Assembly: GCF_019774615.1 (NCBI RefSeq)
Contig: NZ_CP081496.1
Span: forward strand, 2,356,001-2,420,000
Length of the DNA stretch: 64,000 nt
Reading direction: 5' to 3'
Origin: Streptomyces sp. BHT-5-2
GTDB lineage: Bacteria > Actinomycetota > Actinomycetes > Streptomycetales > Streptomycetaceae
Shown: one piece after another, positions 35,256-43,584 of the stretch
Position numbering within the stretch: position 1 is the stretch's first letter
Layout of the letters: each line of letters starts with the position of its first letter
Made by a program: the position numbers and the translations under genes
The notes under the pieces: model-generated
The model's database searches: none
What the model was told of the DNA's origin: nothing
What the model saw: the letters and a program-made list of their open reading frames with translations, nothing else

Positions 35256-35929
35256 TGGGGCGCGTCCAGTCGGTAGCCGACACCGCGGACCGTACGGATC
35301 AGCGTCGGCGAGGACGGGACGTCCTCCACCTTCGCGCGCAGCCGCTGCACACAGGCGTCCACCAGCCGCGAGTCACCGAGGTAGTCGTGCTCCCACACCA
35401 GTCGCAGCAGCTGCTGCCGGGACAGTGCCTGACCGGGCCGCCGGCTCAGCTCCAGCAGCAACCGCAGCTCGGTCGGGGTCAGTTGCAGGTCCTTGCCGTC
35501 CTTGGTGACGGTCATCGCCGACCGGTCGATCACCAGCGAGCCGAACGTCGCCGAGTCGCTGGACTCCCGCTCCCCGCGCCGCAGCACCGCCCGGATCCGG
35601 GCGTCCAGCACCCGGCCCTGCACCGGCTTGACGACATAGTCGTCCGCACCGGACTCCAGCCCCACCACCACGTCGATGTCGTCGCTGCGCGCGGTGAGCA
35701 GGATGATCGGCAGCTGGTCCGTCCGGCGGATCCGCCGGCACACCTCGAAACCGTCGATACCCGGCAGCATGACGTCCAGCACGATCAGGTCCGGCCGCTG
35801 CTCGCGCAGCAGCTTCAGGCCGTCCTCGCCCGTCGCCGCGGTCATCACGCGGTGACCCTGGCGGGACAGCGAGAGTTCGAGGGCCGTGCGGATGGCGTCG
35901 TCGTCCTCGATCAGCAACAGGAAAGGCAC
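35252..35929 (-). CDS. afsQ1: Response regulator AfsQ1 (OmpR/PhoB family)
   Basis: 225 residues from GTG 35929. Receiver domain: FLLLIEDDDA, phosphoacceptor Asp52 in VLDVMLPG, LLTARS and the Lys in YVVKPV. Winged helix: LTPTELRLLLELSRRPGQALSRQQLL and RLVDACVQRLRAKVEDVPSSPTLIRTVRGVGYRL. The length and sequence agree with S. coelicolor AfsQ1 as I remember it (225 residues). An ATG nine bases upstream (35938) is an alternative. The AfsQ1 recognition site lies in the intergenic region shared with sigQ. Confidence 0.94.
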   Translation of the reverse strand: MPFLLLIEDDDAIRTALELSLSRQGHRVMTAATGEDGLKLLREQRPDLIVLDVMLPGIDGFEVCRRIRRTDQLPIILLTARSDDIDVVVGLESGADDYVVKPVQGRVLDARIRAVLRRGERESSDSATFGSLVIDRSAMTVTKDGKDLQLTPTELRLLLELSRRPGQALSRQQLLRLVWEHDYLGDSRLVDACVQRLRAKVEDVPSSPTLIRTVRGVGYRLDAPQ

Positions 35930-36040
35930 GCCCGCCATTCTGGCGCATGGGACGAGGGTGGATCGACCGGTGGGCGCCGGGTGCCGCCACGTGCCGGGTC
36001 GGACCGGGTGACACAGCCGCGCCGGACCGCGACAGGCCCT

Positions 36041-36056
36041 GTGACACGTCTGTGAC
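36041..36056. promoter_or_regulatory. AfsQ1 box in the afsQ1-sigQ intergenic region
   Basis: GTGACACGTCTGTGAC fits the published AfsQ1 consensus GTnAC-n6-GTnAC exactly (two GTGAC direct repeats, 6-bp spacer). It is 111 bp upstream of the afsQ1 start and 128 bp upstream of the sigQ ATG, fitting control of both. Confidence 0.85.
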
Positions 36057-36184
36057 AGACGGCGGACAACGCGATGAAACTGGCTTGGCAGTCTTTTGGT
36101 CAGCCGGGAGAGATCAACACCGCCGAGGCGGGGCTCGACCGGGAAACACCGAACGAACTGGCTCGATCGACGGGGGGCAGCGCG

Positions 36185-36970
36185 ATGAAGAACACCCTGC
36201 ACGGCACGGCTTCCGGCGCAGTCGTCACGCGCCTCCACGACGTCGGGCGCGAGAAGTCCGGTGCTGCGAGCGGGCGGGGGTGCGCTCGTAGCACCGGGCG
36301 TCAGCGGCCGCCCTACATGGTGGCCATTGACGCGACGGTGGTGTCCCACCAGGGACCCGACGGGGGAGTCGGGGGTCCGAAGGGCGCCGACGGGGGAACG
36401 GAGTACGGGGAGACGGGGGACCGGCGCACCGCGACGGAGGCGGCCGGGGCCGAAGCGGCCTTCACCGCCTACGTCCAGGAGCGCCGCGCCTCCCTGTACG
36501 CCACCGCCTACCACCTGACCGGTGACCGCTACGAGGCCGAGGACCTGCTCCAGAGCGCGCTGTTCTCGACCTACCGGGCCTGGGACCGGATCAGCGACAA
36601 GGCCGCGCTCGGCGGCTATCTGCGCCGCACCATGACGAACCTGCACATCAGCGCCTGGCGCCGGCGCAGGCTCAACGAGTACCCGACCGAGGAACTGCCC
36701 GAGACCGCCGCCGACGCGGACGCCATGCGCGGCACCGAGCTGCGCGCCGTCCTGTGGCAGGCGCTGGCCCGGCTGCCCGAGACGCAGCGCACCATGCTGG
36801 TGCTGCGCTACTACGAGGGCCGCACGGACCCGGAGATCGCGGACATCCTCAACATCAGTGTCGGCACGGTGAAGTCCAGCATCTGGCGCTCGCTGCGCCG
36901 GCTGCGCGAGGACGAGGTCCTCAGCTTCGGCCGTGACGAGGAGGAGTCCTTCGGCGCGCTGGTCGCCTGA
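36185..36970 (+). CDS. sigQ: ECF sigma factor SigQ (SigE/SigQ group)
   Basis: 261 residues. Region 2: FTAYVQERRASLYATAYHLTGDRYEAEDLLQSALFSTYRAW. Region 4: ALARLPETQRTMLVLRYYEGRTDPEIADILNISVGTVKSSIWRSLRRLRE. A long N-terminal extension precedes region 2 and is encoded by G-tract-rich DNA (36361-36425). Divergent from afsQ1, as in S. coelicolor where SigQ works against AfsQ1 in antibiotic control. The start ATG 36185 follows GGGGGG, and the encoded MKNTLHGTASGAVVTRLHDV resembles the N-terminus of homologues. No anti-sigma gene follows. Confidence 0.92.
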   Translation: MKNTLHGTASGAVVTRLHDVGREKSGAASGRGCARSTGRQRPPYMVAIDATVVSHQGPDGGVGGPKGADGGTEYGETGDRRTATEAAGAEAAFTAYVQERRASLYATAYHLTGDRYEAEDLLQSALFSTYRAWDRISDKAALGGYLRRTMTNLHISAWRRRRLNEYPTEELPETAADADAMRGTELRAVLWQALARLPETQRTMLVLRYYEGRTDPEIADILNISVGTVKSSIWRSLRRLREDEVLSFGRDEEESFGALVA

Positions 36971-36983
36971 GGACGGGTTGGAC

Positions 36984-37079
36984 GGGGGAGCAAGGCCCGA
37001 GGGGGATCCGGGGGGACAGCCCGAGGGGGGAAACGGGGGAAAACCGGGGGAACACGGGGGATATCGGGGGAACACGGGG
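36984..37079 (+). repeat. Array of nine G4-G6 tracts downstream of sigQ (possible G-quadruplex)
   Basis: Runs of four to six G occur at 36984, 37001, 37010, 37025, 37035, 37046, 37056, 37066 and 37076. The last six are spaced 10-11 bp, with A/C/T spacers such as AACAC and ATATC. All G tracts are on the sigQ sense strand, between the stop codon and the terminator hairpin. Confidence 0.75.
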
Positions 37080-37082
37080 AAG

Positions 37083-37125
37083 CGAGCGGGTTCGGGCGGC
37101 CGGGGGGTCTGCCCGAGCCCGCTCG
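37083..37125. terminator. Terminator between sigQ and the kinase gene
   Basis: CGAGCGGGTTCGGGC (37083-37097) pairs with GCCCGAGCCCGCTCG (37111-37125) with one G-T pair; loop GGCCGGGGGGTCT. It lies between convergent genes. Confidence 0.8.
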
Positions 37126-37192
37126 TCCGTGTGCGCGGACCCGGGACGGCGGCGGTGTCACCGGCGCGCGGCGCCGGGCCGGGACGGGAGAC

Positions 37193-37849
37193 TCAGGACC
37201 GCACCGCGGCCCCCGCCAACCCCTCCGTCCGCGCCGTCGCTATCCGGTCCAGCGCCTCCGGCCGGGCGCACGGATGGGCGCCCAGCGCCGTGAGCCGGGC
37301 CACGATCGTCCGCTCGTCGCGCAGCAGCCGCAGACCCCGCCGCACCAGATACACCGCCGGTTTGCGGCCCTCCCGCAGATCCCGCGCCAGCCGCCGCCGG
37401 AAGGTGGTGGTGGGCCGCCCGCGCAGGCACAGCGCGTCGGCCAGCAGCCCCGCCGCCCGGCACCGCCCGATGATGTCGGCGGCGAACACGCCCTCCGCGA
37501 GGAACAGCGGCGCCCCGTCGAGCGTCAGCTCCGCGGCGCCGGTCCGGGCGCTGGCCGCGATGTCGTACGAGGGCACGGTGGTCCGCCCCGCGCGGCACAG
37601 CTCCTCGACGGCCGCGACCGCGGCGTCCGCGTCCCAGGAGAGCGGCGAGTCCCAGTCCGCGCCGCCGCCGTCGGGCAGTTGGGGCAGCGACGGGTCCGTG
37701 CCCTCCTTGTAGAAGTCGTCGAGATTGAGGACCGGCAGGCCGGTGGCGGCGGCCAGGGAGGTCTTCCCGGAGCCGGAAGGGCCCGTCAGCAGGAGGACGC
37801 GGGCGGGCGAGGACGGCATGGGGGAGGGCGAATGGGAGTTCACGGGCAC
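37193..37849 (-). CDS. Uridine kinase-like P-loop ATPase
   Basis: 218 residues. Walker A VLLLTGPSGSGKTSLAAATG, then PVLNLDDFYKEG (the uridine/cytidine kinase DDFY motif), a DWDSPLSWD block and YDIA, and an EGVFAADI segment as in uridine kinases. It may phosphorylate uridine or a related nucleoside, fitting the salvage context, although such stand-alone actinobacterial paralogues have not been assigned firmly. The C-terminal RFRRRLARDLREGRKP-like region gives the lid. Start GTG 37849, or GTG 37843. Confidence 0.75.
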   Translation of the reverse strand: MPVNSHSPSPMPSSPARVLLLTGPSGSGKTSLAAATGLPVLNLDDFYKEGTDPSLPQLPDGGGADWDSPLSWDADAAVAAVEELCRAGRTTVPSYDIAASARTGAAELTLDGAPLFLAEGVFAADIIGRCRAAGLLADALCLRGRPTTTFRRRLARDLREGRKPAVYLVRRGLRLLRDERTIVARLTALGAHPCARPEALDRIATARTEGLAGAAVRS

Positions 37850-38025
37850 TCATTGTCGGGCATTGCGCCGTGGGAGGTACCCCTGGCGCGCGAGGTGGAA
37901 CCCCCGCCACCGCTCAACTACTCTACGCAGTCGACCGATTACCCAAGTGGACGGAATCCGGCCCGCGCGGCCGGTGGCGCACCCGCGCCTCCGCTCCGCT
38001 CCCGAACCACAGGCAGGTGGCACAG

Positions 38026-38445
38026 ATGCCCTCCCACGCACGTCCCAGGCCCAGCCGCGTCCCCCGCGGTCTGCTGCGCGCCGGGCTGGTGATCTCCGCG
38101 GCCGGCGCCGCGCTCTCGGGCGGTGCGGCGGCGGCGAGCGCGGCCGCCCCCGTGCCGGCCGGCACGGCCCCGCAGAGGCACGCGGTGAGCGAAGAAGGCG
38201 TCGTGGGGCAGTCGATCGCCCACGCGATGACGGACTCCACCGGCCGCGGCCTGGCCCCCGTCAAGAACCTCAAGCTGGACCCGATGTCGCACACCGGCGT
38301 CGACCCGCTGGACAACGGCGTCGGCACACAGGTCGCCGACTTCAAGTCGGTGAGCACCAAGCAGGTGACGGACCCGGTCACCAAGGGCGGCACGCTGCGG
38401 ACCCTGCCGGTGACCGGCACCGCGATGCGGCTGCTGCCCGGCTGA
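38026..38445 (+). CDS. Small secreted protein
   Basis: 139 residues. A twin-arginine-free but basic leader (SHARPRPSRVPRGLLRAG) and a hydrophobic run end near SAAAPVPAG, so the protein is probably exported. The mature part of about 95 residues lacks cysteine and contains DPMSHTGVDPLDNGVGTQVADFK and TDPVTKGGTLRTLPVTG. ATG 38026 follows GGCAGGTGG; upstream open frame is unlikely to be used. Function unknown. See also the small secreted protein at 31669. Confidence 0.72.
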   Translation: MPSHARPRPSRVPRGLLRAGLVISAAGAALSGGAAAASAAAPVPAGTAPQRHAVSEEGVVGQSIAHAMTDSTGRGLAPVKNLKLDPMSHTGVDPLDNGVGTQVADFKSVSTKQVTDPVTKGGTLRTLPVTGTAMRLLPG

Positions 38446-38482
38446 CGGACCGCCGCCGGACCGCCGCCCCGTTGGACGCACG

Positions 38483-38522
38483 ACGGCGCGGGACCCGCCC
38501 CGAGGGCGAGGTCCCGCGCCGT
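38483..38522. terminator. Bidirectional terminator
   Basis: A 13-bp perfect stem, ACGGCGCGGGACC (38483-38495) with GGTCCCGCGCCGT (38510-38522), loop of 14 nt. Lies between convergent genes. Confidence 0.85.
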
Positions 38523-38556
38523 TCGTCCTGCCGGCCCGGACGGGGGCCGGAGGACG

Positions 38557-39420
38557 TCAGACCCCCATCGGGTGCCAGACCGTCTTGGTCTCCAGGAAGG
38601 CCAGCAGCCGGTCCGTACCCGGATCGGCGGACCAGTCCGTGGCCCGTGGGCGCAGCACCCGCTTGAGGTTGTCGGCCGCCGCGGTCTGAAGCTCCTTCGC
38701 CAGGTCGGCGTCGGCGCCCGTCAGATCAAGGGCGTTGACGTCCTGGTGGGCGGCGAGCGGGGCGCCGAGCTCCGCCGTACGGCCGGAGAGGAGGTTGACC
38801 ACCCCGCCCGGCAGGTCGGAGGTGGCCAGCACCTCGGCCAGCGACAGCGCCGGCAGCGGGGCCCGCTCGGACGTCACGACCACCGCGGTGTTCCCCGTGA
38901 CGATCACCGGGGCGAGCACCGAGACCAGGCCCAGGAACGACGACTCCTGGGGCGCCAGCACGGCGACCACACCGGTCGGCTCGGGCGCGGAGAGGTTGAA
39001 GTACGGGCCCGCGACCGGGTTCGACGAGCCGGCGATCTGGGCGACCTTGTCGGACCAGCCCGCGTACCAGACCCAGCGGTCGATCGCCGCGTCCACCTGC
39101 GCCGCGGCCTTGGCCTTCGAGAGCCCCTCGGCGTCCGCCACCTCGGCGACGAACTGCTCCCGGCGGCCCTCCAGCATCTCCGCGACGCGGTAGAGGATCT
39201 GGCCCCGGTTGTACGCCGTGGCGCCCGACCAGCCGCCGAACGCCTTGCGGGCGGCGACCACCGCGTCCCGGGCGTCCTTGCGGGAGGCCAGCGGGGCGTT
39301 GGCGAGCCAGCGGTCCTTCACGTCGGTCACCTCGTACACCCGCCCGCTCTCGGACCGGGGGAACCTGCCCCCGACGTACAGCTTGTAGGTCTTGAGAACG
39401 CCCAGTCGTGCGTCAGACAT
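38557..39420 (-). CDS. Truncated aldehyde-dehydrogenase-fold protein without catalytic cysteine
   Basis: 287 residues covering only the N-terminal half of the ALDH fold (YVGGRFPRSESGRVYEV, RDAVVAARKAFGGWSGATAYNRGQILYRVAEML, VDAAIDRWVWYAGWSDKVAQ, PTGVVAVLAPQESSFLGLVSV). It contains no cysteine at all, so it cannot use the normal thiol mechanism. Its ATG overlaps the end of the full-length ALDH gene by 8 nt, which indicates translational coupling. A structural or regulatory partner of that enzyme is a plausible role. It is the last gene of the deoC operon and is not visibly decayed. Confidence 0.82.
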   Translation of the reverse strand: MSDARLGVLKTYKLYVGGRFPRSESGRVYEVTDVKDRWLANAPLASRKDARDAVVAARKAFGGWSGATAYNRGQILYRVAEMLEGRREQFVAEVADAEGLSKAKAAAQVDAAIDRWVWYAGWSDKVAQIAGSSNPVAGPYFNLSAPEPTGVVAVLAPQESSFLGLVSVLAPVIVTGNTAVVVTSERAPLPALSLAEVLATSDLPGGVVNLLSGRTAELGAPLAAHQDVNALDLTGADADLAKELQTAAADNLKRVLRPRATDWSADPGTDRLLAFLETKTVWHPMGV

Positions 39421-40843
39421 TGAGGTACGCCTCCAGACCGTGCCGGCCGCCCTCGCGGCCGAAGCCCGACTCCTTGTAGCCGCCGAACGGCGAGGTCGGG
39501 TCGAACTTGTTGAACGTGTTGGACCAGATGACGCCGGCCCGCAGCTTGCTCGCCATCCACAGCATGCGCGAGCCCTTCTCCGTCCAGATGCCCGCCGACA
39601 GGCCGTACGGCGTGTTGTTGGCCTTGGCCACCGCCTCCTCCGGCGTGCGGAAGGTCAGCACCGACAGCACCGGGCCGAAGATCTCCTCGCGGGCGATCCG
39701 GTGCGCCTGGGTGACGCCGGTGAACAGCGTCGGCGCGAACCAGTAGCCGGAGCCGGGCAGTTCGCAGGCCGGGGACCAGCGCTCGGCGCCCTCGGCCTCG
39801 CCCGCCGCGGTCAGCTCGGTGATCCGGGAGAGCTGCTCGGCGGAGTTGATCGCGCCGATGTCGGTGTTCTTGTCCAGCGGGTCGCCGACCCGCAGGGTGG
39901 ACATCCGGCGCTTGAGCGCGTCCAGCAGCTCGTCCTGGACCGACTCCTGGACCAGCAGCCGGGAGCCCGCGCAGCACACGTGCCCCTGGTTGAAGAAGAT
40001 CCCGTTGACGATCCCCTCGACGGCCTGGTCGATCGGCGCGTCGTCGAAGACGATGTTGGCCGCCTTGCCGCCCAGTTCGAGGGTGAGCTTCTTGTCCGTG
40101 CCGGCGACCGTGCGGGCGATCGCCTTGCCCACGCCGGTGGAGCCGGTGAAGGCGACCTTGTCGATGCCGGGGTGGGCCACCAGCGCCGCGCCGGTCGAAC
40201 CGTCACCGGTGACGATGTTGACGACGCCCTTGGGGAGCCCGGCCTGGCGGCAGATGTCCGCGAAGAAGAGCGCCGACAGGGGCGTGGTCTCCGCCGGCTT
40301 CAGCACGACGGTGTTGCCGCAGGCCAGCGCCGGAGCGACCTTCCACGCCAGCATCAGCAGCGGGAAGTTCCAGGGGATGACCTGGCCGGCGACGCCCAGC
40401 GGGCGCGGGTCCGCCCCGAAGCCGGCGTGGCCGAGCTTGTCCGCCCAGCCCGCGTAGTAGAAGAAGTGCGCGGCCACCAGCGGCAGGTCGGCGTCCCGCG
40501 ACTCGCGGATCGGCTTGCCGTTGTCCAGCGTCTCCAGGACGGCCAGCTCGCGCGAGCGCTCCTGGATGATCCGGGCGATCCGGAAGAGGTACTTGGCGCG
40601 CTCGGCGCCGGGCAGCGCCGACCACTTCTCGAACGCCCTGCGGGCCGCCTGCACGGCGCGGTCGACGTCCTCGGCGGTGCCCTGGGTGTACTCGGCCAGC
40701 ACCTCCTCGGTGGCCGGCGAGACGGTCTTGCGCAGGCCGCCGCCCGCGCCGTCGGCGAACTCGCCGTCGATGAACAGCCCGTAGGAGGACGCGAGGTCCA
40801 CCACGGCGCGCGACTCGGGCGCCGGTGCGTAGTCAAAGGTCAT
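39413..40843 (-). CDS. Aldehyde dehydrogenase (NAD(P)-dependent), deoC operon
   Basis: 476 residues with all ALDH signatures: VIPWNFPLLMLAWKVAPALACGN, LKPAETTPL, FTGSTGVGK, LELGGKAANIVFDD (catalytic Glu) and FFNQGHVCCAGSRLLV (catalytic Cys), then EEIFGPVLSVLTF and a C-terminal FGGYKESGFGREGG. Placed 2 bp after deoC, it most likely oxidises acetaldehyde released by the aldolase to acetate, or another small aldehyde. Its stop overlaps the start of the truncated ALDH-like gene. Confidence 0.92.
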   Translation of the reverse strand: MTFDYAPAPESRAVVDLASSYGLFIDGEFADGAGGGLRKTVSPATEEVLAEYTQGTAEDVDRAVQAARRAFEKWSALPGAERAKYLFRIARIIQERSRELAVLETLDNGKPIRESRDADLPLVAAHFFYYAGWADKLGHAGFGADPRPLGVAGQVIPWNFPLLMLAWKVAPALACGNTVVLKPAETTPLSALFFADICRQAGLPKGVVNIVTGDGSTGAALVAHPGIDKVAFTGSTGVGKAIARTVAGTDKKLTLELGGKAANIVFDDAPIDQAVEGIVNGIFFNQGHVCCAGSRLLVQESVQDELLDALKRRMSTLRVGDPLDKNTDIGAINSAEQLSRITELTAAGEAEGAERWSPACELPGSGYWFAPTLFTGVTQAHRIAREEIFGPVLSVLTFRTPEEAVAKANNTPYGLSAGIWTEKGSRMLWMASKLRAGVIWSNTFNKFDPTSPFGGYKESGFGREGGRHGLEAYLNV

Positions 40844-40845
40844 GG

Positions 40846-41847
40846 TCAGTCCACCGTGACGTAGTCGGGGCCGGAGTAGCGGCCGGTGCTGAGCTTCTGA
40901 CGCTGCATCAGCAGATCGTTGAGGAGGCTGGAGGCGCCGAAGCGGAACCAGTCGGCGGTCAGCCACTCCTCGCCCAGCGTCTCGTTGACCATCACCAGGT
41001 ACTTGATCGCGTCCTTGGTCGTCCGGATGCCGCCGGCCGGCTTGACGCCGACCTGCACGCCGGTCGCGGCGGCGAAGTCCCGCACCGCCTCCAGCATCAG
41101 CAACGTGACCGGAGGCGTGGCGTTCACCGCCACCTTGCCCGTCGAGGTCTTGATGAAGTCGGCGCCGGCCAGCATCGACAGCCAGGAGGCCCGGCGGACG
41201 TTGTCGTAGGTCTGCAGCTCGCCGGTCTCGAAGATGACCTTCAGGTGCGCGGCGCTGCCGTCGGGCCGGGCACACGCCTCCTTCACGGCCTTGATCTCCT
41301 CGAAGACCGACAGGTAGCGGCCGGAGAGGAAGGCGCCCCGGTCGATCACCATGTCGATCTCGTCGGCGCCGGCGGCCACCGCGTCCCGGGTGTCGGCCAG
41401 CTTGACCGGCAGCGCGGCCCGGCCCGCCGGGAAGGCGGTGGCGACCGAGGCGACGTGGATGCCGGAGTCGCCCAGCGCCTCCTTGGCGACGCCGACCATG
41501 TCCGGGTAGACGCAGATCGCGGCGACCTTGGGTGCGGTGCGGTCGGTGGGGTCGGGGTGGACGCCCTTGGCGCACAGCGCCCGGACCTTGCCGGGGGTGT
41601 CCGCGCCTTCGAGTGTCGTCAGGTCGATCATCGAGATGGCGAGGTCGATGGCGTACGCCTTCGCCGAGGTCTTGATCGAGCGGGTGCCGAGCGTGGCGGC
41701 GCGGGCCTGGAGCCCTACCGCGTCGACGCCGGGGAGTCCGTGCAGGAAGCGGCGCAGCGCCCCGTCCGAGGCGGTCACGTCCGCCATCGATACCAGGCGC
41801 CCCGCGGCCTCTTTGCCGTATGCGGGAACAGTGGTGGGCATGGTCAC
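40846..41847 (-). CDS. deoC: Deoxyribose-phosphate aldolase
   Basis: About 331-333 residues. It splits 2-deoxyribose-5-phosphate to acetaldehyde and glyceraldehyde-3-phosphate. The Schiff-base lysine lies in FIKTSTGKVAVNATPP and the second catalytic lysine in GVKPAGGIRTTKDA; DEIDMVIDRGAFLSG and LKVIFETGEL are also family blocks. Longer than E. coli DeoC (259) because of an N-terminal extension typical of actinobacterial and animal enzymes. The start is GTG 41847 (probably leaderless) or ATG 41841, two codons later. Together with deoA, the purine phosphorylase and the phosphosugar mutase it completes deoxynucleoside catabolism. Confidence 0.95.
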   Translation of the reverse strand: MTMPTTVPAYGKEAAGRLVSMADVTASDGALRRFLHGLPGVDAVGLQARAATLGTRSIKTSAKAYAIDLAISMIDLTTLEGADTPGKVRALCAKGVHPDPTDRTAPKVAAICVYPDMVGVAKEALGDSGIHVASVATAFPAGRAALPVKLADTRDAVAAGADEIDMVIDRGAFLSGRYLSVFEEIKAVKEACARPDGSAAHLKVIFETGELQTYDNVRRASWLSMLAGADFIKTSTGKVAVNATPPVTLLMLEAVRDFAAATGVQVGVKPAGGIRTTKDAIKYLVMVNETLGEEWLTADWFRFGASSLLNDLLMQRQKLSTGRYSGPDYVTVD

Positions 41848-41853
41848 GAGGGG

Positions 41854-41872
41854 AGCATATCTACGCGCGTAG
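41854..41872 (-). promoter_or_regulatory. deoC promoter: perfect nucleoside-regulon palindrome and -10
   Basis: On the minus strand CTACGCGCGTAG (41872 to 41861) is followed after one base by TATGCT (41859 to 41854) and, 6 bases later, by GTG 41847. The layout mirrors the add promoter and predicts a leaderless mRNA. Confidence 0.7.
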
Positions 41873-42002
41873 CTTCCTGTCACCCCCTGGATTTCGCCGC
41901 TCTTTCCTCCGCGCGAGGAGGCGCCCGGACGGGGAGGCGCGGGCGGCGCCGGGCAGGCCGCCGGACGTCGGCGGCCTGCCCGCCTGCCGCGGTGGCGGCC
42001 TG

Positions 42003-43460
42003 CTACGCGACCTTGGGGCCGCAGCGCATTCCGATGTAGACGCAGGCCGTGCCGTCCGCCCGTGTGGAGAAGACCACGGGCATGTAGTCCTCGCTGAAGG
42101 CAGCGCCCACCCCGGTACCCGCGAAGACCGTCTCCGTCACCGGGACCAGGTCTATCTCCAGCGGATCGGAGAAGTCCTTCATGCCGTCGACGAACTCGTA
42201 CACCATGTGGCCCGCACCGTCCCGCTCGGTCACCGTGATGACCACGCCCGCGCGCCGGTACGTGCCGACGAACGGCGCGAAGTCGACCACGGGCGGCTGG
42301 GCCGGTGGGGCGAAGGGCTCCGGCATCGTCACCCCGGCCAGCTCGGCGAGGAGTTCCCGGTAGAGCGCCGCGTACAGTTCGCGCGCACCGCCGCCGTTGG
42401 TGAGCAGCGCGACCGCGACGCCCGCCGACGGCACCACGCGCAGATAGCCGTACTGCCCGATCGAGGCGCCGTCGTGCCCGTAACCCCGGACGCCGTTCCA
42501 GTCGTACAGGGTCCAGCCCAGGCCCCAACCGTCCGCGCTGACCGTCCACTTGTCGGGGGAGTCGACCACCCGCCGCTGCATCAGTGCGACCGTCTCCTCG
42601 GAGAGTATGCGCGTGCCGTCCTGTGCCACGCCGCCGTCGAGGTGCATCTGCGCGAGCCGGGCGACGTCCCCGGCCGTGGCGATGACCCTGCCGTAGGGGC
42701 CGGCCGAGCGCGGCATCAGGTCCCAGGACGGTGCCGGGTCCGGGGCCTGGCCCGCCTCGCCCAGGTGCCCCATCGCCGCCCGGAACCGCAGCGCCTCCTC
42801 GGGAAGCGTCATCGTGTGCGTGAGGCCGAGCGGGGTGAGGAGCAGGTCCTTGAGCGCCTCGTCCCATACCTGGCCCGTGATCACCTCGATGATCCGGCCG
42901 AGCACGTTGTATCCGATGCCGCTGTACGAGATCGCGGTGCCGGGCGGGCAGTCGAGCGCCACGTCCCTGGCGGCCGCCACGTACTTGGCGAGGCAGTCGT
43001 CACCGCGCCCGCTGTCGTAGGTGAAGTCGCAGGTGAGACCGCTCGTGTGGCTGAGGAGCTGGCGCGTGGTGATCGTCCTGGTCGCCTCGGCGTCGGCGAC
43101 CGAGAACTCCGGCAGCACGTCCACGACCGGTGCGTCCAGGTCCAGCCGGCCCGCATCGACGAGCCGCATGATCAGGGTGGCGGTGTAGATCTTGGCGATC
43201 GAGCCCATCTGGAAGACGGAGTCGGTCGTCGCCGTGACTCCCGTGCCGCGGTGGAGTACACCACTGGCCAGCTCGTGGACGGTCCCGTCCACGAGGATCG
43301 CGAGGGAGGCGGCCGGGACGTGGTGCTGGGCGCGCAGTGCGTCGAGGCGGTTCTGCCAGTGGACGAGGTCCAGCTTCCGGCCCGCCGAGTTCCTGGTCCC
43401 CCAGTCGCCCTTGGCCGCCCAGTTGCCCTGCGCGTCCCAGCTCACGTTCTTCTCGGACAT
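42003..43460 (-). CDS. Serine hydrolase of the beta-lactamase/DD-peptidase class C family
   Basis: 485 residues. Catalytic SxxK is in FQMGSIAKIYTA (Ser87-Lys90). The Tyr motif reads ISYSGIGYNVLG, with Gly where the usual YxN has Asn. The third motif is GYGHDGASIGQYG (HxG in place of KTG). An extra C-terminal beta-barrel-like domain of about 130 residues (APFVGTYRRAGVVITV) is of the type found in esterase-like members. No signal peptide is evident, so it is probably cytoplasmic and an esterase or amidase rather than an antibiotic resistance enzyme. It is divergent from, and probably repressed by, the TetR protein encoded next. Confidence 0.88.
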   Translation of the reverse strand: MSEKNVSWDAQGNWAAKGDWGTRNSAGRKLDLVHWQNRLDALRAQHHVPAASLAILVDGTVHELASGVLHRGTGVTATTDSVFQMGSIAKIYTATLIMRLVDAGRLDLDAPVVDVLPEFSVADAEATRTITTRQLLSHTSGLTCDFTYDSGRGDDCLAKYVAAARDVALDCPPGTAISYSGIGYNVLGRIIEVITGQVWDEALKDLLLTPLGLTHTMTLPEEALRFRAAMGHLGEAGQAPDPAPSWDLMPRSAGPYGRVIATAGDVARLAQMHLDGGVAQDGTRILSEETVALMQRRVVDSPDKWTVSADGWGLGWTLYDWNGVRGYGHDGASIGQYGYLRVVPSAGVAVALLTNGGGARELYAALYRELLAELAGVTMPEPFAPPAQPPVVDFAPFVGTYRRAGVVITVTERDGAGHMVYEFVDGMKDFSDPLEIDLVPVTETVFAGTGVGAAFSEDYMPVVFSTRADGTACVYIGMRCGPKVA

Positions 43461-43477
43461 GTCGACTCCCCTTCGAT

Positions 43478-43547
43478 GCGTACGGCGTTCTCTCGATGTT
43501 AACACCGTACGCATGACGTAACGCTGTACGCAAGATGCGTACGGCGT
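43478..43547. promoter_or_regulatory. Four GCGTACnGCGT-type operator half-sites
   Basis: GCGTACGGCGT at 43478-43488 and 43537-43547, with inverted copies ACACCGTACGC at 43502-43512 and ACGCTGTACGC at 43521-43531. They pair as two inverted repeats in the divergent region between the serine hydrolase and tetR genes. Confidence 0.75.
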
Positions 43548-43584
43548 GCGCTAACGTGAGGGGGAACCTGAGGGGGCGACGGAC

